Shown here piece by piece: positions 17,181 to 28,089 of a stretch of DNA of 64,000 bases. Under the pieces are notes generated by a model, which worked only from the letters and a program-made list of their open reading frames with translations, was not told the origin of the DNA and searched no databases. Source of the DNA: VGBK01 sp964354255 (GTDB taxonomy: Bacteria > Actinomycetota > Acidimicrobiia > Spongiisociales > UBA11373); NCBI GenBank assembly GCA_964354255.1, contig CAYGYX010000005.1:1-64000 (forward strand), written 5' to 3'. The position numbers and the translations under genes were made by a program. The stretch's first letter is position 1, and each line of letters starts with the position of its first letter.

Positions 17181-17797
17181 TCACTCACCATCCTCCCCGG
17201 TTGCGGCGGGGCGGGATTCCACCACCACCATGGCCGGCCGCAGCAGCCGCCCCTTCAGGGTGTACCCGCGCCGCAGCTCCTGCGCCACCACCAGGGGCCC
17301 GTCGCCGCCGCCGGCCACCGCCGTCGCCTCGTGGACCGCCGGGTCGAAGTCCTCTCCCACCCCGGGGACGATCTCCAGGCCTTCTCCGGCGAGGATGTCC
17401 ATCAACTGGTGGAAGGTGCCGCGGACCCCAGCCAGGAGCTGTTCCTCGCCCGGCGTCTGCGCCTGATGGGCGAAGGCCTGGTCGAAGGAGTCGAGCACGG
17501 GGAGCAGGGCCTGCACCACGCGCTGCGATGAGCGGGCGACCATCTCCTCCCGCTCCCGGGCGGCCCGCTTGCGGAAGTTCTCGAACTCGGCCGCCACCCG
17601 CTGCAGGTCGTCTAGGTAGGAGTCGGCGGAGGCCTGGGCGGTGGCCAGGGCATCCGTCAGGACCTCGATAGCCGCGGCGTCGTCCTCGGGGAGGTCGAGG
17701 CCCAGTTCAGCAGCCGCCGGCCGGGCTACTTCCAGGCCGGCGGCCTTCTCGAGGTCGGCCTCCGGCCCGTCGGCGGGCTCGGGGTTGGTGCGGCCGG

Positions 17798-17801
<4 letters not shown>
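17181..17801 (-). CDS. grpE: Nucleotide exchange factor GrpE
   Basis: A 206-residue GrpE with an acidic N-terminus, a long coiled-coil helix (ASADSYLDDLQRVAAEFENF RKRAAREREEM) and the C-terminal beta domain with VPGVGEDFDPAVHEAT and LRRGYTLKGRLLRPAMVVV. It releases ADP from DnaK. Its ATG overlaps the dnaK stop by 4 bp (ATGA), so translation is coupled. Confidence 0.96.
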
Positions 17802-19630
<1,829 letters not shown>

Positions 19631-19666
19631 AGCGTTCCCCGTTTCCCGAGTTCTTAGTTGCTACGC

Positions 19667-19696
19667 AGTCTATAACTTGAGTGCCATCGTATCAAT
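19667..19696 (-). promoter_or_regulatory. dnaK promoter overlapped by HspR (HAIR) operator
   Basis: On the reverse strand TTGATA (19690-19695) and TAGACT (19667-19672) form -35 and -10 boxes exactly 17 bp apart. The HAIR-like element ATTGATA-N7-ACTCAAG (19676-19696) covers the -35 and spacer; one half-site is a perfect match to CTTGAGT-N7-ACTCAAG. Binding there would block RNA polymerase, as known for HspR in Streptomyces. The dnaK start codon is about 37 bp downstream of the -10. Confidence 0.75.
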
Positions 19697-19725
19697 TCCC
19701 GACGAGTCCTGCCGCCCCCGCCGCC

Positions 19726-19904
19726 CAGGCGCCGGGGGAGGCGCGAGAGCCCGCAGGGCTTGAGCGGAGAGGGCTTCCGCATGGGTGGGGCGGGCCCGCC
19801 TCTGCAAGGCGGGCCCGCGACGAGACATGGCGCGGCGGCGGACCCGAGGGAAGCGGGTTCTGTCCCCTCTCCCGCCGGCAGGTGGGGGAGGGTTAGGGAG
19901 GGGG
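19726..19904. repeat. Intergenic repeat block between dnaK promoter and murI
   Basis: It holds a 24-bp sequence (19726-19749, beginning CAGGCGCCGGGGGAGG) that recurs exactly at 46272-46295, a perfect 12-bp-stem hairpin (19788-19816, GCGGGCCCGCCT arm), and the G5-A-G3-TTA-G3-A-G5 string (19884-19904) also found at 1001. I see no gene here. The hairpin and G-run lie just beyond the murI stop and may end that transcript. Confidence 0.65.
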
Positions 19905-19906
19905 CC

Positions 19907-20677
19907 TCAGAGGGTGATGCGCCTGGCCTCCGCTTGTTCGCCCAGTAGCAGGCCGACCTGTTCGACCAGGCGCTCCGGGTCACCGGTCGTCAGGTAAGTG
20001 GTGGTGCCGGCTCCCGCCTCGGTGCCGGCCTCGGCGGCCACCCGGGCGACCTGGCGGGCCACCGCCCCGGCCGGGTCGACGATGGTTACCCGGGGGCCCA
20101 CCCGAGCGGCCAGGGCGCCCTGGAGAAAGGAGTAGTGGGTGCACCCGAGCACCAGCACGTCGGCGCCCTCCTCGATCAGGGGGAGGGCGAAGTCGGCGAT
20201 CAGGTCGACGGTGGCCGGGTCGTCAGGCGCCTCCTCCACCCGGGCGGCCACGCCCGGGCAAGCGCGGGTGAGCACCTCGACACCGTCGCCGTAACGGGCC
20301 ACCAGGTCGGCGAACAGCTCGCCCTGGAAGGTGGCCTGGGTGGCCAGCACCCCGATGATGCCGGTGGAGGTGAGGGTGGCGGCCGGCTTGACGGCCGGTT
20401 CCATGCCCACGAAGGCCGACTCCGGCCAGCGGGCGCGCAGGTGGTGCAGGGCGGCAGCCGAGGCGGTGTTGCAGGCGACCACCACCGGCAGCGCTCCGAG
20501 GAAGATCAAGTAGCTGGCTATCCCCTGGGCAAAGGAGCGGACCTCTTCCAGGGAGCGCTCTCCATAGGGGGCGCGGGCCTGGTCGGCCAGGTAGACCAGG
20601 TCGGCGCCGGGCAGCAGGCGGCGGATCTCCCGTAGCACGGCGAGCCCGCCCACCCCGGAGTCGAAGATGCCGATCAA
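19907..20677 (-). CDS. murI: Glutamate racemase
   Basis: A 256-residue racemase making D-glutamate for peptidoglycan. The N-terminus IGIFDSGVGGLAVL, the first catalytic cysteine in VVACNTASAAAL, and the second in VLGCTHYSFL are all present; the AGRAPYGERS-type loop reads ARAPYGERSLEEV. No ATG or GTG lies at the right place; a TTG at 20675-20677 directly precedes IGIFDSG, so TTG is the likely start. It is separate from the dnaK operon, with its 3' end toward the operon promoter. Confidence 0.93.
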   Translation of the reverse strand: MIGIFDSGVGGLAVLREIRRLLPGADLVYLADQARAPYGERSLEEVRSFAQGIASYLIFLGALPVVVACNTASAAALHHLRARWPESAFVGMEPAVKPAATLTSTGIIGVLATQATFQGELFADLVARYGDGVEVLTRACPGVAARVEEAPDDPATVDLIADFALPLIEEGADVLVLGCTHYSFLQGALAARVGPRVTIVDPAGAVARQVARVAAEAGTEAGAGTTTYLTTGDPERLVEQVGLLLGEQAEARRITL

Positions 20678-20852
20678 GGGGCGGCCTCGGCGGGGTGGAA
20701 GGCGGGCTGCGGCGGCGGGGCAAGCCGGTTCGGCACGGGAGCAGAGGCTACCGGCGTTGCCGGGGCTAGCGGTCGCGCCCGGGTCGGCGGAATACGCCCC
20801 GGGGTGAGCCTTCGGCTCTCGTCCGGAGGAAGCTGCCGCGTTGCGGTGTGAT

Positions 20853-21191
20853 CTACCCGCCTTGGCCGTGGGCGGCGGTGATCTCCCCGAAGAAGCGCCT
20901 GGAGATCCGCAGGTCCTCCCCCAGGTTGGCGGCCCGGTACCAGCGGCCGGAGGCGGGGTCAATGCGAGTGGAGCGAGGCAAGGCGCGAGCTACCGACCTG
21001 GGCTTGGCCTAGTTCATCCTGCCGGCGTCGAGCACCAGGATGCGGCGGTACTGGTTGCCGAAAACGAAGGGGAACCACCCGGCCAGGTCGAGCCACTGGC
21101 TGGAGGTCTGGGTGGGGGAGGCGGCTTGCACCTGCGCGCCCTGGTCCAGGAACGGCCGGGCGGCCTCGGCGATCTGGTCACCAAGTGGCAT
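20853..21191 (-). pseudogene. Small PH-like protein interrupted by one in-frame amber stop
   Basis: A reverse-strand reading frame of 113 codons with a good RBS (AAGGAG, 5 nt before the ATG at 21191). Codon 61 is TAG (21009-21011). Before it: a helical start (LGDQIAEAARPFLDQGAQVQ), then WFPFVFGNQYRRILVLDAGR; after it, in the same frame: ALPRSTRIDPASGRWYRAAN and LRISRRFFGEI. The pattern resembles bacterial PH-domain-like proteins (a YR-hydrophobic-DAGR strand followed by a LPRSTRIG-like loop). A single nonsense change in an otherwise intact gene; function unknown. Similarity is from memory of the family, not a search. Confidence 0.55.
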
Positions 21192-21295
21192 CACTGCTCC
21201 TTGCTCGGTGGCAGGCTCATGCTGCGGACCGGGGATCCAGCCTGCGGCCTTGGCCAGCCTGGGGTTCAAGCACGGCCCTTGGCTAGGGTGCTCTC

Positions 21296-23245
21296 GTGCG
21301 CAGGCTCTGGGTGCCGGTGTTGTTCGCCGTGCTGGCGGTCATGGTGCCGGCTACCCCGGCGGCCGACGCGGGCGACGGCCCCCTGTTCAGCCCGGCCGCC
21401 GCGCCGGTCGGCCGGGCTGCCGACGTTCACGCACGGCGGGAGCGGTTCGTCACGGTCGAGCCGGGCGTCCTGCTGGCCGCCGCCCCGGACGGCAGCGCCG
21501 CTGGGGCCGTTGCCTTCAACCTGTTCGACGACACCATCCTCACCGGCCTCCGGGTGGACCTCCAGGTCCGGGGGCCGGGCGACTTCACCTGGGTGGGCCG
21601 GGTGGGGACAAGCGGCACGGCGGTGGTGACCGTACGCGACGGCGCCATGGTGGGGCGCATCGCCGACCCGGAGCAGGGTACGTTCGCCATCAAGCCAGCG
21701 GAAGGGGGTGTGCACGCCGTGGCCGAAGTCGACCCCGCCTCCTATCCGGTGGAGGTCGACATCGCGGCCGGGTTGGGGCAGGCGGGCGAAGGCGGCGGGA
21801 CCGCCCGCGACGCCGCCACCGGGGCCACCATCGTCACCGTGCTGGTGGTCTACACCGCCAGCACGGCGGCCGGCATGGGAGGGACGGCGGCCATCGAGGC
21901 CCTGGCGGCCAATGTGGTGGCGGAGACCAACCTGGCCTATCAGGACAGCGGGGTGATCCACCGCCTGGAGCTGGTGGGCACCCGGGGGGTCTCCTACCAG
22001 GAGTCCGACCAGTCGAACACCAACCTTCACCGACTCACCGGGGGCGACGACGATTACCTGGACGAGGTGCACCGGTGGCGGGACGAGGCCGCCGCCGACC
22101 TGGTGGTGCTGATCGTCTCTCCCATGAGCGACTTCTGCGGCAGCGCGTGGATCATGGTCGAAGCCGATCCCTCATTCGCTGACCAGGCCTTCGCCGTGGT
22201 GTCCTGGGACTGCGCCCGGGACAACCTCTCCTTCGCCCACGAGACGGGCCACCTGTTCGGGGCCAACCACGAGCCCCAGGAGGCAGGCCAGGCGATCTAC
22301 CGCTACGCCCATGCCTACGTGGACTGCGTGAACGGTTTCCGCACCATCATGGCTTACGGCAGCGAGTGCCCGGTGCGGCCGCCGCGGGTGGCGCAGTTCT
22401 CGAGCCCCGACCACCCTCACGCCGGCTTCCCCGCCGGGGACGACTTGCACGACAACGCCCGCACGCTGAACGAGACCGCCCCGGTGGTGGCTCTCTTCCG
22501 CAGCCCGGCGGCGCTCTGCGCTGGGAGGCCCGCCACTATCGAGGGGACCGACGGGCCCGATGAGCTGACCGGCACGCCGGGGCCCGATGTCATCCATGCC
22601 CTTGGTGGTGATGATGTCGTCTACGGCCGGGGAGGCGACGACGTCATCTGCGGCGGTGCCGGGAACGACACGATCTTCCCCGGCGGCGGGGTCGATGAGG
22701 TGTACGGCGAGTGGGGAAGTGACCGGTTCGAGGCCGGGCCCGGGGTGAACGGCACCGTCGATGGGGGGCCGGGGCAAGATCTGGTGGACTTCGCGGATGT
22801 GACGGCCGCCCCGGTGCTCGGCGACCTCGCCACCGGGCAGTTCACCACCGGGCCCACTGCCTGCACGGTACGGCGGGTGGAGAGAGTGGTCGGTTCGGCC
22901 CTCGACGACGACATCCGGGGTGACGACCGGCGCAACGCGATCTGGGGCGGGCCGGGGAACGACTCGCTGGCCGGCGGCGGCGGCGCCGACCTGCTGCAGG
23001 GCGGCCCGGGTGACGACATCGTCCTGGGGGGAGCCGGCAACGACCTGCTCCGGGGTGGCCCGGGAGACGATGCAGTGTACGGGCAGGGGCAGTCCGACCG
23101 GGTCTACGGCGACGGGGGGGCCGACGACCTGCGCGGGGGCGCGGGCGACGACCTCCTTCACGGCGACAACCGGGATGTGGGACTGGTCGGCGGCGACGGG
23201 GAAGACCTCTGCAGCCTGGGCGGCGAAGCTCCCTCCGCCTGCTGA
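21296..23245 (+). CDS. Secreted zinc metalloprotease with RTX-type calcium-binding repeats
   Basis: A 649-residue exported protease. Signal peptide 1-23; prodomain-like region to about residue 170; metzincin-type catalytic domain with HETGHLFGANH (His315, Glu316, His319, His325 in the HExxHxxGxxH pattern) and downstream IMAYGSECP, whose Met is the usual Met-turn. The C-terminal ~220 residues hold GGxGxDxI repeats (GGDDVVYGRGGDDVICGGAG and others), which bind calcium in RTX proteins. The GTG start at 21296 follows TAGGGT by 6 nt (leaderless-type start). Converging neighbour is the PH-like pseudogene. Confidence 0.92.
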   Translation: MRRLWVPVLFAVLAVMVPATPAADAGDGPLFSPAAAPVGRAADVHARRERFVTVEPGVLLAAAPDGSAAGAVAFNLFDDTILTGLRVDLQVRGPGDFTWVGRVGTSGTAVVTVRDGAMVGRIADPEQGTFAIKPAEGGVHAVAEVDPASYPVEVDIAAGLGQAGEGGGTARDAATGATIVTVLVVYTASTAAGMGGTAAIEALAANVVAETNLAYQDSGVIHRLELVGTRGVSYQESDQSNTNLHRLTGGDDDYLDEVHRWRDEAAADLVVLIVSPMSDFCGSAWIMVEADPSFADQAFAVVSWDCARDNLSFAHETGHLFGANHEPQEAGQAIYRYAHAYVDCVNGFRTIMAYGSECPVRPPRVAQFSSPDHPHAGFPAGDDLHDNARTLNETAPVVALFRSPAALCAGRPATIEGTDGPDELTGTPGPDVIHALGGDDVVYGRGGDDVICGGAGNDTIFPGGGVDEVYGEWGSDRFEAGPGVNGTVDGGPGQDLVDFADVTAAPVLGDLATGQFTTGPTACTVRRVERVVGSALDDDIRGDDRRNAIWGGPGNDSLAGGGGADLLQGGPGDDIVLGGAGNDLLRGGPGDDAVYGQGQSDRVYGDGGADDLRGGAGDDLLHGDNRDVGLVGGDGEDLCSLGGEAPSAC

Positions 23246-23289
23246 ACGGGCCTCTCACCTTGGCCGGCCGAGCCCTCTAACCTCGCCTC

Positions 23290-24321
23290 GTGCTCTCCTG
23301 GCCCTTTCCACCACCCGTCACGCCCATGGAGGCCCGGGTGGCGGACTCACTGCCCGGTGAGGGCGACTGGGCCTTCGAGCCCAAGTGGGACGGCTTCCGG
23401 GCGCTCGCCTGGAGTGGCGAGGTGCGGCTCGACAGCCGCAACCAGCGCCCCCTGCTCCGCTACTTCCCCGAACTGGCGGGCCCGCTGCAGGCGCTCCCGG
23501 CGGGGACCGTGGTGGACGGCGAGGTCGTGGTGGTGCGCGCCGACAGGCTTGACTTCGATGCTCTCCAGAACCGGCTCCACCCGGCGGCGAGCCGGGCCGC
23601 CCGTCTGGCCCGGGAGACCCCGGCGACCCTGGTGGCCTTCGACCTGCTCGCCGTCGGCGGTGAGGACCTACGGGCCGCTCCCTTCCAGGAGCGGCGGGAG
23701 CGGCTGGAGAGGCTGGCCGCCGGGCTCCCCCCGCCCTGGACCCTGACTCCGTCCACCACCGAGCAAGCGGTGGCCCGCCGCTGGTTCGACGAGTTCGAGG
23801 CGGCCGGCTGCGACGGCATCGTGGCCAAGCGGCGGCGGGGCCCCTACCTCGAGGGCAAACGGGACATGGTCAAGGTGAAACACCGCCGCACCGTCGACTG
23901 CGTGGTGGGCGGCTATCGGGTGTCGGAAGAGGGAGGGGGCATTGGCTCCATCCTGCTCGGCCTCTACGACGGGCAAGGGAGGCTGCACTTCCTCGGCCAC
24001 TGCTCCGGGTTTCGCGAGCGCGATCGGGCCGCTCTGCTCGCCCAGTTCGCGCCGATCCGCTCCGCGGATTCGTTCGGCGCGGAGGGCGAGGTGCGTCGCC
24101 CGGGAGCGGAGAGCCGCTGGTCGGCGGGGAAGGACCTCTCCTGGGTACCGGTGGAGCCGGGGGTGGTGGTGGAGGTGTCCTACGACCAGCTGACCGGGGG
24201 CCGGTTCCGCCATGCCACCCGTTTCGAGCGGTGGCGCCCCGACAAGGACGCCTCGGCCTGCACCCTGGACCAGTTGGCGCGGCCGGCCGGTTCGGGCTTC
24301 GTGGCGATGGTGGGTACCTGA
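23290..24321 (+). CDS. ATP-dependent DNA ligase (NHEJ type, LigC/LigD-ligase-domain-like)
   Basis: A 343-residue ligase. The adenylation lysine lies in FEPKWDGFRALAW; VVDGEVVVV, GCDGIVAKRRRGPYLEGKRD and KVKHRRTVDCVVGG are motifs III to V, followed by an OB-fold. It seals breaks using ATP. In actinobacteria such ligases join ends in Ku-dependent repair; a polymerase partner is encoded at 28090. No Ku gene is in the window. The GTG start at 23290 follows TAACCT by 6 nt. Confidence 0.92.
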   Translation: MLSWPFPPPVTPMEARVADSLPGEGDWAFEPKWDGFRALAWSGEVRLDSRNQRPLLRYFPELAGPLQALPAGTVVDGEVVVVRADRLDFDALQNRLHPAASRAARLARETPATLVAFDLLAVGGEDLRAAPFQERRERLERLAAGLPPPWTLTPSTTEQAVARRWFDEFEAAGCDGIVAKRRRGPYLEGKRDMVKVKHRRTVDCVVGGYRVSEEGGGIGSILLGLYDGQGRLHFLGHCSGFRERDRAALLAQFAPIRSADSFGAEGEVRRPGAESRWSAGKDLSWVPVEPGVVVEVSYDQLTGGRFRHATRFERWRPDKDASACTLDQLARPAGSGFVAMVGT

Positions 24322-24379
24322 GGGGAACCTGGGCGCCGGGGCGGGGCGTCCAAGGGTCAGCTCTAGAAGAGGTGTCACG

Positions 24380-25672
24380 TTGCGCGTCCGAACCGTCGCC
24401 GTCGTGGTCGTCGCCCTGGCTCTTCTCGCCGTGGCCTGTGGGGACGGAGCCGCCTCCTCGGGAGCGCTGATCGCTTCCGACCTGGAGCGGCGCGCCCCCG
24501 AGGCGCCCGCCGGCGACGTGGCGGCAGTGGCCGCCGGCAACAACGCGTTCGCGGCCGCCGTCTACGCCCTGCTGGCCGCGGAGGAGCAGGGCAACCTGGT
24601 CTACTCGCCGGCCAGCCTCCGCCTCGCCCTGGCCATGACCTACGCCGGGGCCAGGGGCGAGACCGCTACCCAGATGGCCGACGTGCTCCGCTTCGACCTC
24701 AGCGATGAGGCCCTGCACGCCGCCTTCAACGCCCTCGACCAGGAACTGGCCTCCCGCAACCAGGAGTTCCCGGCCACCGGCGACGGGGTGGAGCGGAAGG
24801 TGCAGCTGTCCATCGCCAACTCGCTGTGGGGCCAGGATGGCTTCACCTTCGTCCCCGCCTTCCTCGACACTCTGGCCGAGAACTACGGGGCGGGGATGCG
24901 AGTGGTGGACTTCGTCGAAGCCACCGAGGCGGCCCGGCAGGCCATCAACGACTGGGTGGCCGGGGAGACCAACGACCGCATCACCGACCTCATCCCCGAG
25001 GGCGTCCTCAGCGAGGCGACCCGGCTGGTGCTGACCAACGCGGTGTACCTGGACGCCACCTGGTCGTGGCTGTTCAACAAAGATGACACCTTCGAGGCGC
25101 CCTTCTTCCTGCTCGACGGGTCCGAGATCTCCGTGGACACCATGCACCAGGATCGCTCCTTCCTCTACGCCGCCGGCGAAGGCTGGCAGGCGGTGGAACT
25201 GCCCTACGTGGGCGGGGAGCTGGCCATGCTCTTCCTGGTCCCCGACTCCGGGCGTTTCGCCGAGGTCGAGGGGCTGGTGGGCGCCGGCCTGCTCGACGAG
25301 GTGGTCGCCGGCCTGGAGAGCACCCAGGTGGACCTGGGCCTGCCGAAGTACGAGTTCCGCTCCAAGTCCTCGGTCGCCGACTTGCTGGCGGCCATGGGCA
25401 TGCCGGCGGCATTCGACCCCGCTGTGGCCGACTTCTCCGGCATGACCACCGAGGACCGGCTATTCATCTCCGACGTCATCCACGAGGCCTTCATCAAGGT
25501 GGATGAGGAGGGGACCGAGGCTGCCGCCGCCACCGCGGCGGTCATGGACCTGACCTCCGCTCCGTCCGAGATGGTGGACCTGCAGATCGACCGTCCCTTC
25601 CTGTTCTCGCTGTACGACCGCGAGACCGGGGAGATCCTGTTCATGGGCCGGGTGCTGAACCCGGCGGAGTGA
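24380..25672 (+). CDS. Lipoprotein serpin (1 of 2)
   Basis: A 430-residue serine-protease inhibitor of the serpin fold, anchored as a lipoprotein: hydrophobic leader with lipobox LAVAC (Cys at about residue 20). The serpin core has NLVYSPASLRLALAMTYAGA, INDWVAGETNDRITDLIPEG and DRPFLFSLYDRETGEILFMG. The hinge of the reactive loop, EEGTEAAAATA (from about residue 376), has the small-residue composition of inhibitory serpins. By canonical spacing P1 is near Thr392/Leu391. TTG start at 24380 is chosen because it opens directly into the leader; AAGAGG lies upstream. Confidence 0.93.
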   Translation: MRVRTVAVVVVALALLAVACGDGAASSGALIASDLERRAPEAPAGDVAAVAAGNNAFAAAVYALLAAEEQGNLVYSPASLRLALAMTYAGARGETATQMADVLRFDLSDEALHAAFNALDQELASRNQEFPATGDGVERKVQLSIANSLWGQDGFTFVPAFLDTLAENYGAGMRVVDFVEATEAARQAINDWVAGETNDRITDLIPEGVLSEATRLVLTNAVYLDATWSWLFNKDDTFEAPFFLLDGSEISVDTMHQDRSFLYAAGEGWQAVELPYVGGELAMLFLVPDSGRFAEVEGLVGAGLLDEVVAGLESTQVDLGLPKYEFRSKSSVADLLAAMGMPAAFDPAVADFSGMTTEDRLFISDVIHEAFIKVDEEGTEAAAATAAVMDLTSAPSEMVDLQIDRPFLFSLYDRETGEILFMGRVLNPAE

Positions 25673-25740
25673 GGTGACAGACTCAACATGGTGGCCGGCC
25701 CAAGCGGGCCGCCCACCCGATGACCCGGGAAGGTGAATCG

Positions 25741-27069
25741 ATGCGCAAGGTGCTGCTGGTGAGCCTGGCGGCCGCCCTGCTTGCCGTCGCGTGCGGCGGC
25801 GGGGCCGTTTCCGACGACGGCGCGGCCACCACCGCCGGCGAGGCGACGTCGCCTGCCGCGCGGCCGGGGGCGTTGCTGGCCTCCGACGTTGCCCGGAGTG
25901 CGGCCGAGGCCCCCGTCGGCGACTTGGCCGCGGTGGCCGGGGAGGATCCCGCCTTCGGGGCGGCACTGCTGGCGGCGCTGGGGGCGGGGAGCGACGCCAA
26001 CCTGGCGGTCTCCCCGCTGAGCATCCGCCTCGCCCTGGCGATGACCTATGCCGGCGCCCGCGAGGAGACCGCTGCCCAGATGGCCGAGGTGCTGGGCTAC
26101 GACCTGGCGGGCGATCGCCTGCACGCCGCCTTCAACGCCCTCGACCTGGCCGTGGAGGATCGCACCGGTACCTTCCCCGGCGAAGGGGGAGAGGACCGCT
26201 CCATCGAGGTCTCCATCTCCAACGCCCTCTGGGGGCAGGCCGGGTTCCCTGTTGAGCAGGCCTTCCTCGACACGCTGGCCCTGCACTATGGGGCGGGGAT
26301 GCGCCTGGTCGACTTCGCCGCCGCGGCCGAGGCAGCCCGGGGGACCATCAACGCCTGGGTGGCCGGGGAGACCAACGACCGCATTCGCGAACTGATCCCG
26401 GCGGGGGCGCTCACCCCGGCGACCCTGCTGGTGCTCACCAACACCGTGTACCTGCTGGCCGACTGGGCGCTGCCCTTCGAAAGTGAGGCCACCGCCGATG
26501 GCCTGTTCACCCGCCTCGACGGCTCGACGGTCGCGGTGCCGTTCATGCACCAGCTCCTCCCCGCCGACCACGCGGCCGGCGATGGCTGGCAGGCGGTGGA
26601 CCTCCCCTACGTGGGCGGCGAGGTGGCCATGCTGGTAGTGGTACCCGACGAGGGGCGCTATCAGGAGGTCGAGGCGGGGGCGGCCGGCCTCTTCGGGGAA
26701 GCCCGGGCGGCCCTCGCCCCCATCGACGTGGAGCTGGCCCTGCCCCGCTTCGAGTTCCGCACCCAGGCGAGCCTGCCCGACGCCCTCCGATCGCTGGGCA
26801 TGACCGATGCCTTCGATGCCGGCCTGGCCGACTTCTCGGGCATCTCCTCTGAGGGGGCGCTGTTCATCTCCGATGTCGTCCACGAGGTGTTCGTCTCGGT
26901 GAACGAGGCCGGCACCGAGGCTGCCGCGGCGACGGCGGTGATCCTGGGCCGGGGCGCCCCGGCGGTGCCGGTGGAGCTCAGCGTGGACCGGCCCTTCCTC
27001 TTCTGGCTGTACGACCGGCCCACCGGTGCGGTGCTGTTCATGGGCCGGGTGCTCGACCCGGCGGCGTAG
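25741..27069 (+). CDS. Lipoprotein serpin (2 of 2)
   Basis: A 442-residue paralogue of the upstream serpin, 68 bp after it. Leader MRKVLLVSLAAALLAVAC ends at the lipobox; a 25-residue flexible linker precedes the core. Reactive-loop hinge EAGTEAAAATA (from about residue 389) is again inhibitory-type, but the scissile region is ILGRGAPA with Arg404 near P1/P2, suggesting a trypsin-like target, unlike the first copy. The ATG at 25741 has GGAAGGTG 6 nt upstream. Tandem serpins are uncommon in bacteria. Confidence 0.93.
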   Translation: MRKVLLVSLAAALLAVACGGGAVSDDGAATTAGEATSPAARPGALLASDVARSAAEAPVGDLAAVAGEDPAFGAALLAALGAGSDANLAVSPLSIRLALAMTYAGAREETAAQMAEVLGYDLAGDRLHAAFNALDLAVEDRTGTFPGEGGEDRSIEVSISNALWGQAGFPVEQAFLDTLALHYGAGMRLVDFAAAAEAARGTINAWVAGETNDRIRELIPAGALTPATLLVLTNTVYLLADWALPFESEATADGLFTRLDGSTVAVPFMHQLLPADHAAGDGWQAVDLPYVGGEVAMLVVVPDEGRYQEVEAGAAGLFGEARAALAPIDVELALPRFEFRTQASLPDALRSLGMTDAFDAGLADFSGISSEGALFISDVVHEVFVSVNEAGTEAAAATAVILGRGAPAVPVELSVDRPFLFWLYDRPTGAVLFMGRVLDPAA

Positions 27070-27077
27070 GCACGGCC

Positions 27078-28043
27078 TCAGCCGACCTCGATCACCCGGC
27101 CGACCCCGGCCTCCACGAAGTCGTCCCCGTACTCCCGGGCGAAGGCATCCCGGGCCGTGTCGCCGGTGCAGTGGGTGGGGGCGACCTGCCGCACTCCCAG
27201 CGCGCGGAAGTCCTCGATGATGCCCGCAATCCTCTCTGGTGTGGTCTCGACCAGGTGGAAGCCGCCCACCACCAGCGCCACCTCGCCGGGGGAAACCTCG
27301 TTGGCTCGACTCACCATCTCGACGATCCCCGGGTGGGCGCACCCGGTGATCACCACGTTGCCCGCCATGGTGTCTACCACCAGGGCCTGCTCGACGATGT
27401 AGTCGCCCATCTCGCCGGTGCTGAAGACTCCGGGTAGGATCTCGCGAGGCTCGGTGATCGTCACTACTTCGGTGCGGGCCGCCGTCCCGTTCCTGAGTGC
27501 CGAGGAGAAGGACGCCGGCAGGTACACCACCGGGGTGGCCCCGGTGTCGAGCAGAGCGGCCAGCCCGCCGGTGTGGTCGTCGTGCTCGTGGGACAGCACC
27601 ACCGCATCGAGGGAGGAGGGGTCGATGCCGAGCAACGCCATGTTGGCCAGCAGCACCTCGCCGTCGCCGCCGGTGTCGAAGAGGATCCTCTCCCCGGAGA
27701 CCTCCACCAGCGCGGCGAAGCCCCAGGCGTCGGTGAGACGCGGGTCGTAGACGCTGTTGTCGTAGACGATGGTGAGGCGCACGGCCCCTTCTCCGGGGGC
27801 CGGAGAGGTCGTCACGATCGGGAGCGTGGTGGTGGTGGAAGTCGCGGTCGAGGTGGTGGCCGGAACCGTGATCGAAGCCGGGGCAGAAGCAGTGGTGGTG
27901 GTCGCCGTCGAGGTGGTGGAGGCTGCGGCGGTGGGAGCGGTGGACCCGCCCGCGGGGGAGCCGGCGCAGGACGCGGTGAGCAGGGCGGCGGTCAGCCACC
28001 AGGTGAGCCTGCGCCGGCCGGCGGGAAGGTGAGCGGAGGTCAC
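27078..28043 (-). CDS. Lipoprotein with metallo-beta-lactamase fold
   Basis: A 321-residue lipoprotein: leader ending LTASC (about residue 26), a Thr/Ser-rich linker (about residues 30-80), then a metallo-beta-lactamase domain with SHEHDDHTGGL (zinc-binding HxHxDH), TGCAHPG and GGFHL. The layout matches the dihydropterin ribofuranosylaminobenzene phosphate synthase-like branch (COG1237), whose bacterial members have unknown substrates. An extracytoplasmic site is unusual for that branch. The GTG start follows TACCGT by 6 nt (leaderless-type). It converges with serpin 2. Confidence 0.85.
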   Translation of the reverse strand: MTSAHLPAGRRRLTWWLTAALLTASCAGSPAGGSTAPTAAASTTSTATTTTASAPASITVPATTSTATSTTTTLPIVTTSPAPGEGAVRLTIVYDNSVYDPRLTDAWGFAALVEVSGERILFDTGGDGEVLLANMALLGIDPSSLDAVVLSHEHDDHTGGLAALLDTGATPVVYLPASFSSALRNGTAARTEVVTITEPREILPGVFSTGEMGDYIVEQALVVDTMAGNVVITGCAHPGIVEMVSRANEVSPGEVALVVGGFHLVETTPERIAGIIEDFRALGVRQVAPTHCTGDTARDAFAREYGDDFVEAGVGRVIEVG

Positions 28044-28048
28044 TCCTC

Positions 28049-28084
28049 CACGGTACGCGACGCCGCTCGTCGTCGCGTACCGTG
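28049..28084. terminator. Perfect 14-bp-stem hairpin after the LigD-polymerase gene
   Basis: Arms CACGGTACGCGACG and CGTCGCGTACCGTG with an 8-nt loop lie between the polymerase stop (28090) and the start of the MBL lipoprotein. It probably ends the polymerase transcript. Its left arm also contains the TACCGT that could serve as -10 for the lipoprotein gene. Confidence 0.6.
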
Positions 28085-28089
28085 GGCGG

